NCBI GenBank assembly: GCA_028713995.1
Contig: JAQTNF010000022.1
Span: 1-47,863 of the forward strand
From: Deltaproteobacteria bacterium
Lineage (GTDB): Bacteria > Myxococcota_A > Polyangia > JAAYKL01
Reading direction: 5' to 3'
DNA: 47,863 nucleotides
The position numbers were made by a program, and so were the translations under genes. Below, piece by piece: positions 24,867 to 35,590 of this stretch. Below the pieces are notes generated by a model, which saw only the letters and a list, made by a program, of their open reading frames with translations, had not been told where the DNA came from and made no database searches. The number at the start of each line of letters is the position of its first letter. Position 1 is the stretch's first letter.

Positions 24867-27800
24867 CTAGGACTTGTCCTCCTCCACTTCGTCGAGGAGA
24901 TCGGCATCTATCTCCTCGATGTCGCCGTCCAAGAGCGTCTCCTCGCCAACGACCAGATCGTCCGCCGAGATCTCGTCGGCTTCTTGTTCGACGTCGGGTT
25001 CGAGATCGAGATCGGGTTTGGCCTCTTCGGCCGCGGCCGCTTCCCCTTCCGGCGGTGCGGGATCCAGGAAACTGTGCAGCTCTCCGCCGCTTTCGATCGA
25101 CGGCTCCTCATCGGCATCGGGTTCGGGTTCCTTCTCCGGCTCAGGTTCCGGTTCAGCCCCCGGCTCCGGCACGGCCTCGGGTTCAGCCTCGGGCTCCGGC
25201 ACGGCCTCGGGTTCAGCCTCGGGCTCCGGCACGGCCTCGGGTTCAGCCTCGGGCTCCGGTTCACTCTCGACCTCCGGCTCCGGCTCGGCTTCAGGCTCAG
25301 CCTCGGGCTCGGGTTCCTTCTCGTGCCCGGGCTCCGCGACATTTTCGGCCTCGGGCTCTGCGACGTCCGGTTTGGTCGGCGGAGGAATCGAAATGAGATC
25401 CTTGAGCTCGTCGTCTTCCTCGTCCTCTTCGACGACCTTGCCCGCGCCCTTGCCCACCGACAAGCGCGCGAGCCCGGCCTTGGCCTCGTCCGAGTCCGGC
25501 CACGAGGTGAGCACCTGCTTGTACCAGTCGCGCGCCTCGTACCTGTTCTTGATCTTCTGCTCCCAGACGCCCGCGATCTGCAGCAGGATCTCGCGCTTCC
25601 GGTCCGGATCCTGCGTGTTGTCGAGCTGGCGCTCGAGCAGGTTGACGAGCTCGTTCCACCTGGCGGTGCGCTCGTAGAAGGCGAGGAGCTTCGTATAACC
25701 CACCTGATCGTTGGCATCGAGCTGGATGATCTGCCAGTAGTGCTCCGACGCCTCGTCCGCGCGATCGAGCTCCTGCTCGAGGATGCGCGCCCTGCGCCTG
25801 TGGTACATCACCGCCACGTCCATTTCGAACGTCTCGTCGAGGATGTCCGCATAATGGTCGGACACGCCCTCCCAAAAGTTGTACTTGCGCGCGATCGCCT
25901 CGAGCTTGTCGATGGTCGCCTCGCTGCGCGGATCGATCTGCTGCGCCTCCTTGAGGCACTCGAACGCCGCGCCCACGTCCTTGATCTCGTCCGCGTAGAT
26001 GCGGGCGATCACGATGAGCAGGTCGACCTGGTTCTCGCGCTCGTGGCGGTTATCCGTCACGAGCTCGCGGTAGAGCTCGATGAGCTTGCTCCAGTAGACG
26101 CCCTTTTCAGTGGTGAGGAGACCATCCTCCAACGAGCGGACCACCTCCCACGCCTTGCCGGTGGCACCCTCCTCCGAGAACGGCTCCAACCTGACCACGT
26201 CCAGGGCCATGGCCAGCGCGCCATCTCCGTTGTCGAGCTTGTCGCGCAGCATCGTCGCCGCGCGCAGCTTGAGGTCGATCTTGCGCTCCTTGTCCTCCGA
26301 CAGATCGGCGGACACGGCGTACACCTTGACGAGCTCGTTCCAGCGCTCCGCCTCAATGCCGACGCGCTCCACCACCGCGAGCAGCTCGTCGTTCGTGGGT
26401 TCGAGCTCGAGCGCCTTGACCGACACGTCGAACGCGTCGCTCGCCCGGTGCGCCTTTTCGGCCAGCACGTCGGTGTACCTGCGCAGGAGCGCGATCTTGC
26501 CGCCCTTGTCGGTCTCCCGGCCCACGAGCACGCCGTAGACCGTCGCGAGCCGCTGCCAGTTGCTCGCGGCCACGCCGAGCCGATCCACGCTGTCGAGCAG
26601 GTCCTTGTTGTCCGGGTCGAGACCGAAGGCCCGCAAGGTCGCCTCGAGAGCCTGGGCGGGCTCGTTCAGCTTGTCCTCAAAGATGCGGCTCACCTTCCGC
26701 CACCACGAGGCCTGCTCCTCCTTGCCCTCGGCCGTCCGCGTCATGACGCCGTAGATGTCGATGAGCTCGCGCCACAGGCCCATGCGGTGCGCGGCCTCCT
26801 CCACGGCCGGGATGGTCTCGTCCACGTGGCGCAGCACGTCGAAGGCCTGCCGGTACCACGGCCACACCTTGGTCGCGTCCTTGACCTCCTCCTCACACAG
26901 CTTGCCGCCGCGCAGGAGCAGCGCCAGCCGCTCGCCGTCCTCCTTGGTCCCCAAGGAGCGGTCCCACAGGAGCTTGAGCAGCTTGTCCCACTCGGAGAGC
27001 GCTGTGTAGACCTCGTCGAGCACGTCGAGCAGCTTGCCGTCGCCCGCCTCGATCTGCACGGCGCGCTCGTAGGCGTCCATGGCGCGCTCGAGGTCTTTGA
27101 GCTCGTTCTTCGACCAGTCGCCGAGTGTCGTCAGGAGCTCCTTGAGCTGGCCGCGATCCTCGGTGTGCGCGATCTGCTGCTCGAGGATCTCCGCCGCGCC
27201 CTTGTGGTCCCCGCTCTCGACGAGCACGTCGCGCAAGAGGGCGAGGGTCGGCAGATGGGTCGGATCGACCTCGCCGAGAATCTGGCGCAGGGCATCCCTG
27301 GCCTTGTCGCGCTCGCCGAGCTTCTCCCTCAGGATCGACGCGCGCTTGAACAGAATATCGGCGCGCTCGACATGATCCGCGGCGTGCGGCGCCTGGCGCA
27401 GGAGCACGCCCTCGAACTCGCTCCAGTCGGAGATGCGCTCGTAGTAGCGCGACAGGGCGCCCAGAGACTCCACGTCCTCACCCGCCTCGAGCACCAGGCG
27501 CCACGACTCCATGGCCGCATCGGGCTGGTTGAGCTCGTCCTCGAGCGTGCGCGCGATTTGGCGGTGCACCTCGGCCCTGTCGTTGGCGGTCTTGAGGGTC
27601 TTGAGCTTGAGGCGCAACACGTCGACCATCTCGCCCCACTGACCCGCGCTCCTGTGGAGATCGACGAGGGCGTCGAGCGCCTCGATGTCGCCGGGGATCG
27701 CGTCGAGAACCTCGTGCCACGCGCGGGCTGCGCGCGGGGCGTCCTGCAGACGGTGCGCGGCGACCACGGCCTTCTTGCGCAGGAGCACGGACTTGAGCTC

Positions 27801-30020
27801 GAGGTCCGCGGCGGCCTTGGCCCGGAAGTCGAGCACATCGACGAGGCGTTTCCAGTTCTCGCTCTCCTCGTCGATTGCCTCCATGAGCTCGAGCACCTCG
27901 TCGTCGTCGGGCATGATCGAGCGAATGTCCTTGGCGATCGCGTAAGCGTCTTCCGGGCGATCGAGCCTGTCGCGCAAGGTGACCGCGGCGCGCAGGAGGA
28001 AGTTGCGCCGATCGCCGCGCTCGCGCGACAGCTCGGCCCTCTTCTTGAGCAGAGGCACGAGCTCCTCGTAGTGCTGTTCCCGCAAGTAGATCTCGTCGAG
28101 AGCCTCGAGCGCCTCGACGTCGTCCGGCGCCAGGTCGAGAACGTTCTTGTAGGCCTCGGAAGCGGCGCCCACGTCGCTCAAGCGGATGCGGTGGATCTCG
28201 GCCATGCGCCGGTACGCGTCGATGCGCTTCTGCCGGCTCTTGGTGGTCTCGGCCTCCTGCTTGATGATCGCGAGCAGGTCGTGCCAGCGCTCGGATTGGC
28301 CGTAGAGCCGCACGAGGGCGTCGGCCGCGTCCCGCACCTTGGGATCGTGCTCCTGGATGGCCTTCCATGCCTCGATGGCACCGTTCAGGTCGGAGAGCTG
28401 CTCCTCGGACAGCCTCGCGGCCTCCCGGAGCCGCACGGTCTGCACCGGCGGCGGCAGGTGCGGCGCGCCCGCGGACCGAAGCAGGAGATCCCGCAGCGAC
28501 GCCCAGTCCCCGCGCGCCCGGAAGCGTCGCTCCAGGTACGTGGTGGCCTTCTGGTCGTACGGAGACATCTCAATCACGGAGAGCATGCGCTCCTCGGCCG
28601 TGGCGTCATCCCCGGCGCGCCTCGCCTTTTCCGCCATGGCGTGGAGCTCCTGGACGTATTCCTCGGTCGACTTGCCATCGGGCGGATGGGCCGGACCGTG
28701 GACGGCCTTGGCCGGGGCCGGAACCGGGGCCGGGCGCTTCTCCGCGACCTCCTCCACAGCCTCCTCGTCGTCGAAATCGAGGCTTGCCATGGACGCCGCG
28801 GCCTTGACCGGCCTCGCGGCGGCAGCCTGCCCGATCGGTCCGGGAGGAGGCGGCGGAGCCTGGGACGCGCGCACCCGAACTCCCTTGGACAGCTGCTCGA
28901 TGGCGCGCCTGTCCTCCTCGTAGCCCAGGGACTCGATGCTCTTGAACATTCTGAGCGCCTGCTCGGGCGAACCGATCTCCTCGACGTAGATCTTGGCGAG
29001 CCTGCGGATCATGGGCGCCTTGCCCGCCAAATCCGGGATGGCGTCGATGATCTGCTGGTATGCGGCCGCCAGATCCTCGGGCGCACCCTGCTCCCTCGCT
29101 CTGGCCTCGATGAACTCCATGGCCCTGGCGTTCTCCGGCATGGCCAGCACGGCCAGCCTGGCGAGCTGCAGGTTCTCTTCCGGAGAAGCATCCTTGGCCG
29201 CGCGCAGCAGGTACTCGGACGCCCACCTGTGATCCTTCTGTGTATCCGGCGTGGCGGGCGTGCCCGCGATGGCGCGTGCCAGGTCGAGCTTGATGTCCTC
29301 GCTCTCCGGGCTGAGCTTGAGAGCGCGCTTCAGCGCCAGGACGGCCTGCGGCGCATCCGCCAGGTTCTCGGAGAGGATGTGCGCGAGCTCGCGGTACAGC
29401 GCGATGCGTCGCTCCAAATCCTTTTCGACACGCGCCTCGAGCTCGCAAAGCTTGGCCGCGTTCTTGTACTTTCCGGCCGCGTAATAAATCTCGCGCGCGG
29501 CGTACAACGCGAGCAGGTTGGTCTTGTCGAGCTCGATGGCCTTGCGGTAGTGGCCGAGCGCGCGATCCGCGTCTGAGAGCGCCTTCTCCCAGATCTCGCC
29601 CGCCTGCTGGTGGAGGTCGGAACGGATCGTGACCTTCGTGTCGTTGACATCCGATTGGGCCAGCGCCTCGAGGCGCTGCTCCATGATCTGGATGGTGGCC
29701 TCCCAGTCCTCGGCACCGCGGTAGATGGCGTCCAGCCGATCGCCGATGCCCGCGTGGGTGCGATCGTGCTCGAAGCCCTTGAGCAGGACCTCCACGCCGC
29801 GGGTCACGTCCCCGAGCTTGTCGAGGTAGACCTCGCCGGCCCTGAAGTACAGGTCGCCCACCTCCTGGTCGTCCTTTATCACCTGCGCCCGATAGATATA
29901 CAGCTCACCGAGATATTCGTAGTCCCCCCCCCGCTCCGCGATGTCGCAGAGGCTCACGAACGCCTGCGTGTCGGTGGGATCCTGCTCCAAACGTGCTCGG
30001 TATTTCTCGGCGTCTGACAT
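24867..30020 (-). CDS. Giant TPR-repeat protein with Glu/Pro-rich tail
   Basis: 1717 residues; AGAGG precedes the ATG. No signal peptide, so probably cytoplasmic. From residue 1 to about 1520 it is built from helix-turn-helix repeats of TPR type, recurring every 34-38 residues, with typical lines such as [19 protein letters not shown] and [11 protein letters not shown]-like segments ([21 protein letters not shown]). The repeats form a long superhelical scaffold for protein binding. Residues 380-450 are a Pro/Ala-rich break between two TPR blocks. The last 190 residues are acidic, Glu/Pro-rich and encoded by a tandem repeat, ending [10 protein letters not shown]. Such proteins are common in myxobacteria; the partner is unknown. 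A promoter lies at 30052-30081. Confidence 0.9.
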   Translation of the reverse strand: MSDAEKYRARLEQDPTDTQAFVSLCDIAERGGDYEYLGELYIYRAQVIKDDQEVGDLYFRAGEVYLDKLGDVTRGVEVLLKGFEHDRTHAGIGDRLDAIYRGAEDWEATIQIMEQRLEALAQSDVNDTKVTIRSDLHQQAGEIWEKALSDADRALGHYRKAIELDKTNLLALYAAREIYYAAGKYKNAAKLCELEARVEKDLERRIALYRELAHILSENLADAPQAVLALKRALKLSPESEDIKLDLARAIAGTPATPDTQKDHRWASEYLLRAAKDASPEENLQLARLAVLAMPENARAMEFIEARAREQGAPEDLAAAYQQIIDAIPDLAGKAPMIRRLAKIYVEEIGSPEQALRMFKSIESLGYEEDRRAIEQLSKGVRVRASQAPPPPPGPIGQAAAARPVKAAASMASLDFDDEEAVEEVAEKRPAPVPAPAKAVHGPAHPPDGKSTEEYVQELHAMAEKARRAGDDATAEERMLSVIEMSPYDQKATTYLERRFRARGDWASLRDLLLRSAGAPHLPPPVQTVRLREAARLSEEQLSDLNGAIEAWKAIQEHDPKVRDAADALVRLYGQSERWHDLLAIIKQEAETTKSRQKRIDAYRRMAEIHRIRLSDVGAASEAYKNVLDLAPDDVEALEALDEIYLREQHYEELVPLLKKRAELSRERGDRRNFLLRAAVTLRDRLDRPEDAYAIAKDIRSIMPDDDEVLELMEAIDEESENWKRLVDVLDFRAKAAADLELKSVLLRKKAVVAAHRLQDAPRAARAWHEVLDAIPGDIEALDALVDLHRSAGQWGEMVDVLRLKLKTLKTANDRAEVHRQIARTLEDELNQPDAAMESWRLVLEAGEDVESLGALSRYYERISDWSEFEGVLLRQAPHAADHVERADILFKRASILREKLGERDKARDALRQILGEVDPTHLPTLALLRDVLVESGDHKGAAEILEQQIAHTEDRGQLKELLTTLGDWSKNELKDLERAMDAYERAVQIEAGDGKLLDVLDEVYTALSEWDKLLKLLWDRSLGTKEDGERLALLLRGGKLCEEEVKDATKVWPWYRQAFDVLRHVDETIPAVEEAAHRMGLWRELIDIYGVMTRTAEGKEEQASWWRKVSRIFEDKLNEPAQALEATLRAFGLDPDNKDLLDSVDRLGVAASNWQRLATVYGVLVGRETDKGGKIALLRRYTDVLAEKAHRASDAFDVSVKALELEPTNDELLAVVERVGIEAERWNELVKVYAVSADLSEDKERKIDLKLRAATMLRDKLDNGDGALAMALDVVRLEPFSEEGATGKAWEVVRSLEDGLLTTEKGVYWSKLIELYRELVTDNRHERENQVDLLIVIARIYADEIKDVGAAFECLKEAQQIDPRSEATIDKLEAIARKYNFWEGVSDHYADILDETFEMDVAVMYHRRRARILEQELDRADEASEHYWQIIQLDANDQVGYTKLLAFYERTARWNELVNLLERQLDNTQDPDRKREILLQIAGVWEQKIKNRYEARDWYKQVLTSWPDSDEAKAGLARLSVGKGAGKVVEEDEEDDELKDLISIPPPTKPDVAEPEAENVAEPGHEKEPEPEAEPEAEPEPEVESEPEPEAEPEAVPEPEAEPEAVPEPEAEPEAVPEPGAEPEPEPEKEPEPDADEEPSIESGGELHSFLDPAPPEGEAAAAEEAKPDLDLEPDVEQEADEISADDLVVGEETLLDGDIEEIDADLLDEVEEDKS
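25171..25260 (-). repeat. Three tandem copies of a 30-bp unit in the TPR protein tail
   Basis: Three near-perfect 30-base units, beginning at 25171, 25201 and 25231, encode [10 protein letters not shown] repeats. The surrounding 25080-25320 is lower-copy, degenerate Glu/Pro coding. The whole-codon unit means copy number could change without breaking the frame. Confidence 0.85.
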
Positions 30021-30051
30021 GGTCTTGGACCTCTCCCGTGGTGGACAACGC

Positions 30052-30081
30052 AGAGTACCACATGGATAAAAAGGGGTTCAA
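30052..30081 (-). promoter_or_regulatory. Candidate promoter of the TPR gene (TTGAAC - 18 bp - TACTCT)
   Basis: TTGAAC (30076-30081) and TACTCT (30052-30057) on the minus strand, 18 bases apart, 32 bases before the ATG. Moderate matches only. Confidence 0.35.
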
Positions 30082-30142
30082 CGTGCAAAAAGTTGCGGAA
30101 TTCCGGGAGCATCAGCGATTCACGTCGAGCCCGTGAACCCGG

Positions 30143-30172
30143 TTGACGTTTACGGAGCGGGCGTACTAGGTA
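30143..30172 (+). promoter_or_regulatory. Candidate promoter of the formiminotransferase gene
   Basis: TTGACG at 30143-30148 is a strong -35 match. The -10 is weak: TAGGTA at 30167-30172 with 18-base spacing. Confidence 0.25.
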
Positions 30173-30209
30173 CGGCGATAGCCGGGGGTGACAGCCAGGA
30201 GGATTGAAT

Positions 30210-31916
30210 ATGAAGCTCGTCGAATGCGTGCCGAACATCAGCGAGGGCAAAAACCGCAAGATCATCGACGCCGTTGCGGCCGAGGCCGAGACCGTGGAGG
30301 GGGTGCGCCTCCTCGACGTGGATCCCGGCGCGGCGACCAACCGTACGGTGATCACGTTCGTCGGGCCGCACGAGGCGGCCGCCGAGGCGGCCTTCCGCAT
30401 CATCCGCAAGGCCGCGGAGCTCATCGACATGCGCCAGCAGAAGGGCGAGCACCCGCGCAACGGCGCGACCGACGTGTGTCCGTTCGTGCCTCTCGCGGGC
30501 GCCACCATGGACGATTGCGTCGACCTGGCGCGCAGGCTCGGCGCCCGGGTCGGCGGCGAGCTCGGCATCCCGGTCTATTTCTACGAGCACGCGGCCACGC
30601 GACCCGAGTGGAAGAACCTCGCCGCCATCCGTCAGGGCGAGTACGAGGCGCTCAAGGACAAGCTCGGAACCGCGGAGTGGAAGCCCGACGCGGGCCCGAA
30701 CGCGTGGACCGACGCAGTGGCCCGCACGGGCGCCACGCAGATCGGGGCGCGCCAGTTCCTCATCGCCTACAACATCAACCTGAACACGCGGCTCGTCTCG
30801 GTCGCGCGGCGCATCGGCATGCTCATCCGCGAGCAGGGCGGTGCGGTCGTCAAGGACGAGAGGGGCAACAAGGTGCGCGGAGCCGACGGCCAGCTCAAGA
30901 AGCATGAGAAGGGCCTGTTCGAGCACTGCAAGGCCACGGGTTGGTTCATAGAGGAGTACGGCATCGCGCAGGTGACCATGAACCTCACGGACTACCGCGT
31001 CACGCCGCCGCACGCGGTCTTCGACACAGTGTGCCGCCTGGCCGACGAGGCGGGCTGCCGCGTGACGGGGTCGGAGATCGTGGGCCTCGTACCGCTCGAG
31101 GCCATGCTCGCGTCGGGCCGGCATTATCTCGCCAGGCAGGGCGCAAGCGCGGGCGTGCCCGAGTCCGATCTCATCGACGCGGCACGCCGCAGCCTGGGAC
31201 TCGACCAGGTCTCGCGGTTCGATCCGAACGAGCGGATCATCGAGTACCGCGTGGCCGCCAAGCGGCCGCTCGTATCGCGCACCGTGACCGGGTTCGTGGA
31301 CGAGCTGTCGCGGGACTCGGCCGCCCCGGGCGGCGGCAGCGTGGCGGCGCTGTGCGGCGCGCTCTCGGCGGGACTGTCGGCCATGGTGGCGAACCTGACC
31401 GTGGGCAAGAAGGGCTACGAAGGCGCGCAGGACGAGATGAAACGCGTGGCCGCCGCGGGCCAGTGGGTGAAGGACTCCCTCGTGCGGGCGGTGGACGACG
31501 ACACGTTCGCCTTCATGAAGGTGATGGCCGCGCTCGGCCTGCCCAAGACCACAAAGGAGCAGACCGCGACGCGGATCGCCACGTTGCTCGACGCCAAGAA
31601 GGAGGCGACGCTCGTGCCCCTTTCGGTGCTGGCCGCGATCCCCGGCGCGCTCGATCTCGCGCTCGCGGTCGCCGAGCGCGGCAACGCGAACTCCCTGTCC
31701 GACGCGGGCGTGGCCGTGCTCACGGCCCGGACCGCGGCCATGGGCGCCTACTACAACGTGCTCATCAACCTGCCGGGCATCGAGGACGCCGCGTTCGTGG
31801 ACGAGATCCGCAGCCGCGCCGAGGGGCTGGTGCGCGACGTGACCGCGCGGTGCGACGATCTCGACTCGCGAATCGTGGGAAGGCTCAGGGGAGCGCTCGA
31901 CAAGAAGCCGTCATGA
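30210..31916 (+). CDS. Bifunctional glutamate formimidoyltransferase / formiminotetrahydrofolate cyclodeaminase
   Basis: 568 residues from the ATG at 30210; CAGGAGG lies seven bases before it. Residues 1-325 are the formiminotransferase: LVECVPNISEG at the start and GEHPRNGATDVCPFVPL with the catalytic His. Residues 345-568 are the helical cyclodeaminase, opening FVDELSRDSAAPGGGSVAAL. The enzyme moves a formimino group from formiminoglutamate (histidine breakdown) to tetrahydrofolate, then releases ammonia to give methenyl-tetrahydrofolate. The fused form is standard in animals and found in some bacteria; others have separate proteins. No hut genes are adjacent, so it may mainly feed one-carbon metabolism. 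The stop overlaps the convergent polyprenyl synthase gene by six bases. Confidence 0.95.
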   Translation: MKLVECVPNISEGKNRKIIDAVAAEAETVEGVRLLDVDPGAATNRTVITFVGPHEAAAEAAFRIIRKAAELIDMRQQKGEHPRNGATDVCPFVPLAGATMDDCVDLARRLGARVGGELGIPVYFYEHAATRPEWKNLAAIRQGEYEALKDKLGTAEWKPDAGPNAWTDAVARTGATQIGARQFLIAYNINLNTRLVSVARRIGMLIREQGGAVVKDERGNKVRGADGQLKKHEKGLFEHCKATGWFIEEYGIAQVTMNLTDYRVTPPHAVFDTVCRLADEAGCRVTGSEIVGLVPLEAMLASGRHYLARQGASAGVPESDLIDAARRSLGLDQVSRFDPNERIIEYRVAAKRPLVSRTVTGFVDELSRDSAAPGGGSVAALCGALSAGLSAMVANLTVGKKGYEGAQDEMKRVAAAGQWVKDSLVRAVDDDTFAFMKVMAALGLPKTTKEQTATRIATLLDAKKEATLVPLSVLAAIPGALDLALAVAERGNANSLSDAGVAVLTARTAAMGAYYNVLINLPGIEDAAFVDEIRSRAEGLVRDVTARCDDLDSRIVGRLRGALDKKPS

Positions 31917-32945
31917 CTCCCGCCCGAGAAGGGCGCCTGCGAGCTCCTTGAGGACTCTGGCGATCTCCAGGACCGCCCCGGGCACGCCGTCGATCGCGAC
32001 AAGCGCCTTGCCCGTGTGCTCGGACGCGACGGCGCGCGCGGCCTCGATGGCGCCCGTCCCGGCCACGAGAGCCGCGATGCGGGGCGCGATCTCCGCGGCG
32101 TCGTCGCCCGCCGCGAGCCTGTCGAGGAGCGGCTTGACGAGAGGCGACTCGCGCGCCGCGAGGATGACGGGCAACGTCATCTTGCCCTCGCCGATGTCGG
32201 AGAGCAGGGTCTTGCCGAGGACCTCTGGTGTCGCCGTCATGTCGAGAACATCGTCGATGACCTGGAAGGCCACACCGATGTGCCACCCGTAGAGGCCGAT
32301 ACGCTCGCACGCCCCGGCATCGGCCCCGGCCGCAAGGGCGCCGGACGCGGCGGCGAACCGGAACAGGCTCGCCGTCTTGCCCTCGATGATGCGGAAGTAT
32401 TCCGCAGTCGATGTCTCGGCCGAGCCGCGCTGCCCGAGTTGCGTGACCTCGCCGTCGACGAGCTCGCGCAGCGTGGCCACGAGCTCGGCCATCATGCGCG
32501 GCCCACGCGCCGACACGATCTCCACGGTCTTCATGAGCAGGTAGTCGCCGCCCAGCACGGAGATCGCGTTGCCGTACACGACCCGTGCGGCGGGACGGCC
32601 CCGGCGCACGTCGCCCTCGTCGATGACGTCGTCGTGGAGCAACGTTGCGTTGTGCAGAAGCTCGCACGCGACAGCCAGATCCGCGGGTGCCCTGCCCTGG
32701 CCGCGCATGGCCTTGTATGCGAGCATGCATACGACGGGGCGGATGCGCTTGCCTGGCGCGTCGAGGATGTGGCGGCAGGCGTCCTTCACCCGGCCCGGAG
32801 CCGCAAGGCACGAGTCCACGAGGTGCCTCTCCAGATCGACCGGGCCATCGTCCATGAGGCGCAGAGCCTCCTCGACGGCATCCGCAACACGGCTATCCAC
32901 CGCGCTGCGGCTCGCGACCTCCCGGAGTAGCAATAGGGCATCCAT
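31911..32945 (-). CDS. Polyprenyl diphosphate synthase (trans-isoprenyl, IspB-like)
   Basis: 344 residues. The first Asp-rich motif is LLHDDVIDEGDVRRGRPAAR near residue 90-110, and the second is FQVIDDVLDMT near 220. Both bind the magnesium-pyrophosphate of allylic and isopentenyl substrates. GKRIRPVVCMLAYKAM upstream is the usual isopentenyl-binding region. The enzyme should make the long prenyl chain of quinones (octa- or nonaprenyl type, judged by overall similarity and small residues before the first motif); exact chain length cannot be set. No clear ribosome site precedes the ATG. The first 50 residues (MDALLLLREVASRSAVDSRV) are an unassigned N-terminal extension. Confidence 0.93.
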   Translation of the reverse strand: MDALLLLREVASRSAVDSRVADAVEEALRLMDDGPVDLERHLVDSCLAAPGRVKDACRHILDAPGKRIRPVVCMLAYKAMRGQGRAPADLAVACELLHNATLLHDDVIDEGDVRRGRPAARVVYGNAISVLGGDYLLMKTVEIVSARGPRMMAELVATLRELVDGEVTQLGQRGSAETSTAEYFRIIEGKTASLFRFAAASGALAAGADAGACERIGLYGWHIGVAFQVIDDVLDMTATPEVLGKTLLSDIGEGKMTLPVILAARESPLVKPLLDRLAAGDDAAEIAPRIAALVAGTGAIEAARAVASEHTGKALVAIDGVPGAVLEIARVLKELAGALLGRES

Positions 32946-32983
32946 TTAACAAAAGGACCGTGGACCGGCTCGCTCGGGACGAT

Positions 32984-33060
32984 TGGTGCGCCAAGAAGGA
33001 ATCGAACCTTCAACCTCCGGATTAAGAGTCCGCTGCTCTGCCTAGTTGAGCTATTGGCGC
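32984..33060 (-). tRNA. tRNA-Lys (CTT), CCA encoded
   Basis: Acceptor arms GCGCCAA and TTGGCGC pair fully. D-arm is GCTC/GAGC. The anticodon loop CTCTTAA gives anticodon CTT. T-arm GAAGG-TTCGATT-CCTTC; discriminator A followed by genomic CCA at 32986-32984. Pair 27-43 is G-G mismatched. Last tRNA of the three-gene unit. Confidence 0.93.
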
Positions 33061-33078
33061 ATCCGCACTTTCTTTTCG

Positions 33079-33152
33079 CGCGCCCGGGGTGGCTCGAACA
33101 CCCGACCTGCGGATTCGAAGTCCGACGCTCTATCCAACTGAGCTACGGGCGC
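33079..33152 (-). tRNA. tRNA-Arg (TCG)
   Basis: Acceptor GCGCCCG pairs with CGGGCGC. D-arm GCTC/GAGC. Anticodon loop CTTCGAA gives TCG. T-arm GGGTG-TTCGAGC-CACCC; discriminator G. CCA is not encoded, so it must be added enzymatically. Confidence 0.93.
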
Positions 33153-33221
33153 TCGTCCGATCCACCACGCGGCGCGGCGGTTTTGTATGTCACGCCGCAT
33201 CGCGTTGTCAAGGGACCGAGG

Positions 33222-33294
33222 GGTGAGTGATGGGGCTTGAACCCACAACCACCGGAGCCACAGTCCGGTGCTCTGCCATTGAGCTACACTCACC
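33222..33294 (-). tRNA. tRNA-His (GTG)
   Basis: Acceptor GTGAGTG pairs with CACTCAC. The G at 33294 can supply the extra 5' G-1 opposite discriminator C73, the identity mark of tRNA-His. The anticodon loop CTGTGGC gives GTG. No encoded CCA. First tRNA of the unit. Confidence 0.93.
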
Positions 33295-33332
33295 GCGAGT
33301 TTTCAAATCCGGCCCCGCCGGAGCAAAGGGGG

Positions 33333-33681
<349 letters not shown>

Positions 33682-33708
33682 TCATGCCCGGGCACGCAAG
33701 GAGTCGCC

Positions 33709-34188
33709 ATGGTCGACAGGAAGAAGCAATCCGGGAGCAGCGGCAAGAAGATCGCGCGGCGCGAGGAGCCGGGCACGAAGGCGGCCGAGCCCCAGGGGAA
33801 GACGCGGCCCGAACCTGAGACTGAGCCCGAGGGGCCGCCCATCCGTCAGCGCGTTCGTGAGGAGGGTGCGGGCTTCGGCGTGATCAAGGTCGTCTGTGGC
33901 ATCGTGATCGTCATCATCATCGGTGCGGGTATCCTGGGCCGGTTGGCGGGTTCGGACCAGTCGGACCGTGGCGACAAGATCGAGGGGGCGCGCTGCGGGG
34001 CCACGCCCGAGTGCGGAAAGGGCCTTCTGTGTTTCGCTTACAAGGACGAGGAGTCACGTTGTATGAAGACGTGCAGCCCGCAGAAGCCCTGCGACACGGG
34101 GTACACGTGCACCTCCTCCATGGAGCGCGTCGGGCGCAAATCCACGCGCGTGCGGGCCGTCTGCGTCAACAATGCCCGACTCAAGTAG
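33709..34188 (+). CDS. Single-span membrane protein with Cys-rich extracytoplasmic domain
   Basis: 159 residues from the ATG at 33709 (AAGGAG seven bases before); upstream open frame is not coding. The first 60 residues are Lys/Arg/Glu/Pro-rich and probably cytoplasmic. A membrane helix follows (GVIKVVCGIVIVIIIGAGI, about 64-84). The remaining part has eight cysteines in a pattern common in myxobacterial surface proteins: CGATPECGKGLLCF, CMKTCSPQKPCDTGYTC, with a last Cys in RAVCVN. This should form a small disulfide-rich knob in the periplasm. The end overlaps the next gene by 17 bases. Function unknown. Confidence 0.8.
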   Translation: MVDRKKQSGSSGKKIARREEPGTKAAEPQGKTRPEPETEPEGPPIRQRVREEGAGFGVIKVVCGIVIVIIIGAGILGRLAGSDQSDRGDKIEGARCGATPECGKGLLCFAYKDEESRCMKTCSPQKPCDTGYTCTSSMERVGRKSTRVRAVCVNNARLK

Positions 34189-35590
34189 GCTCGCGCTCCT
34201 GGCTGGCCCTCTTTTCGTTCTCGCCTGCGTCGGCGGCGAAGCGACCGCACCCACGGATCCCTCGGGCGATCGCCCCCCTTCCGGCCGGTTTCAAGGCGAA
34301 AACCGCCCGTCCGCCGAGAAACCCGCGCCCGCTCCTGTGCCGCCTCCCGGAGATACAGGTTCCGGAAAACCGTCCGGCCGGCCGGACGCTCCGGGCTCCG
34401 TGAGATGGACCGTGGCGCAGGACGCGCCGGTCTCGGCCGTGCGCGCCACCTTGCTCGGCGGCCTCCTCCTCTCCGCCGGGCGCGACGTCATCAACGTGAC
34501 GAGCCGCGGCGAGCAGCGCTGGCGCGTGGCCGCGGGCCGGGGCCATGAGCTCCTCGAGGTGGGCGGCGAAGAGATCATATGGTCCCCGGAGTACGGCCTC
34601 ATCACCCATCTCATGCCCAAGGGCCGCAAAGGCTGGTCGCGGCCGTGGACCGGTACGCTCGCCGCGGACGGCGGGGACGGCGTGTACCTCGTCGACGCCT
34701 CGACCGTGTCCGCCATGGGGCCGGACGGCGCGGATCGCTGGCGCGCCACGCCCGAAGCCCTGCGGCACATGGAGGGCCCCTTCCCGTGCGACGACGGCGT
34801 CCTGTTCCAGGGCACGCGCGGCATGGAGAGCGTGGCCATCCGCATCACGCGACGCGGCACCGTGCTGACCGAGACGCCTCTCGATCGGGGGGCCATCGTC
34901 ATCGGCGCCGGAGCCGCCTGCGAGCCGCTCGTGTGGCGCGGCGACGAGGTGTCGCTGCTCGACTCGCGCGGGCTGCCCAAGTGGACCTACCGGGTCGGAG
35001 AGGCGCCGTTCACGAAGCGCATCCGTGGGGGCTTCCTCCTCGTCAATACCGGGGCCGGCCACCAGGTGAGGCTCCACGTGCTCGGCGACCAGGGCCGCGC
35101 GGTCTCGGCCCGGGAGATCCCCGCCTCGGGGCGCGTCACACGCGTGGAGGTGGCGGACAAAGGGAAGCTGGCAGTGGCTGCGGTCGGGCTGTGCCTCGAC
35201 AACTCGAGTCCGTGCTCGCGGCGCGAGGAGACGCGCGGGCCGTTCAACACGCTCGTCACGTACACCGCGTCCGGAGAGCCACGCATCCTCCTGCGCCACA
35301 CCCAGGGCCACCTGGGCTTCTCCGCGGCGCGCCAGGGCGGCATCATCGTCGCCAGCTCGGCCGGTCCGGAGCTCACCGAGGTCTCGCGTCGCGACGCGTC
35401 GGATCGGGTCCTGTGGGAGACCGCGCTGCAAGGAAGGCTCACGGCGGGACCGTACGAATCACCCGCGGGCCATGTCTACGTGGCCACGTGCCAGGGCTGG
35501 GACTGCCGGCCGCCTTTCAACCTCGTGTCGCTCGTGGGCGATCCCGTCCCCGAGTCCGCGGGCGCTCCGGCCGAAAAGGAGGTCAAGTGA
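34172..35590 (+). CDS. PQQ-like/WD-type beta-propeller lipoprotein
   Basis: 472 residues. The start overlaps the upstream gene, suggesting coupled translation; the ribosome site is weak. Signal peptide with lipobox LACVGG-like (VLAC), then a Pro/Gly/Ser-rich linker of about 55 residues. The body has repeated blades of the PQQ-like type: GSVRWTVAQDAPVSA, GEQRWRVAAG, GADRWRATPE, GLPKWTYRVGEAP and DRVLWETALQGRL share the x-x-x-W-x-x-x core. Such propellers usually scaffold outer-membrane or periplasmic complexes (as BamB does) or bind quinone; no cofactor residues can be named here. The stop overlaps the following flavoenzyme start (GTGA). Confidence 0.85.
   Translation: MPDSSRLALLAGPLFVLACVGGEATAPTDPSGDRPPSGRFQGENRPSAEKPAPAPVPPPGDTGSGKPSGRPDAPGSVRWTVAQDAPVSAVRATLLGGLLLSAGRDVINVTSRGEQRWRVAAGRGHELLEVGGEEIIWSPEYGLITHLMPKGRKGWSRPWTGTLAADGGDGVYLVDASTVSAMGPDGADRWRATPEALRHMEGPFPCDDGVLFQGTRGMESVAIRITRRGTVLTETPLDRGAIVIGAGAACEPLVWRGDEVSLLDSRGLPKWTYRVGEAPFTKRIRGGFLLVNTGAGHQVRLHVLGDQGRAVSAREIPASGRVTRVEVADKGKLAVAAVGLCLDNSSPCSRREETRGPFNTLVTYTASGEPRILLRHTQGHLGFSAARQGGIIVASSAGPELTEVSRRDASDRVLWETALQGRLTAGPYESPAGHVYVATCQGWDCRPPFNLVSLVGDPVPESAGAPAEKEVK

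Noticed and set aside
24057-29576. An 1839-residue open frame on the + strand opposite the TPR gene
   Set aside because: It is antisense to a protein with clear TPR repeats; its translation is Arg/Leu/His-rich and low in pattern, as expected from codon bias in GC-rich DNA.
33051-33293. An 80-residue open frame over the tRNA genes
   Set aside because: It lies inside three well-folded tRNA genes.
34579-35586. N-terminal extension of the flavoenzyme
   Set aside because: It overlaps the propeller lipoprotein in another frame; the GTG at 35587 has a perfect ribosome site and starts the barrel.
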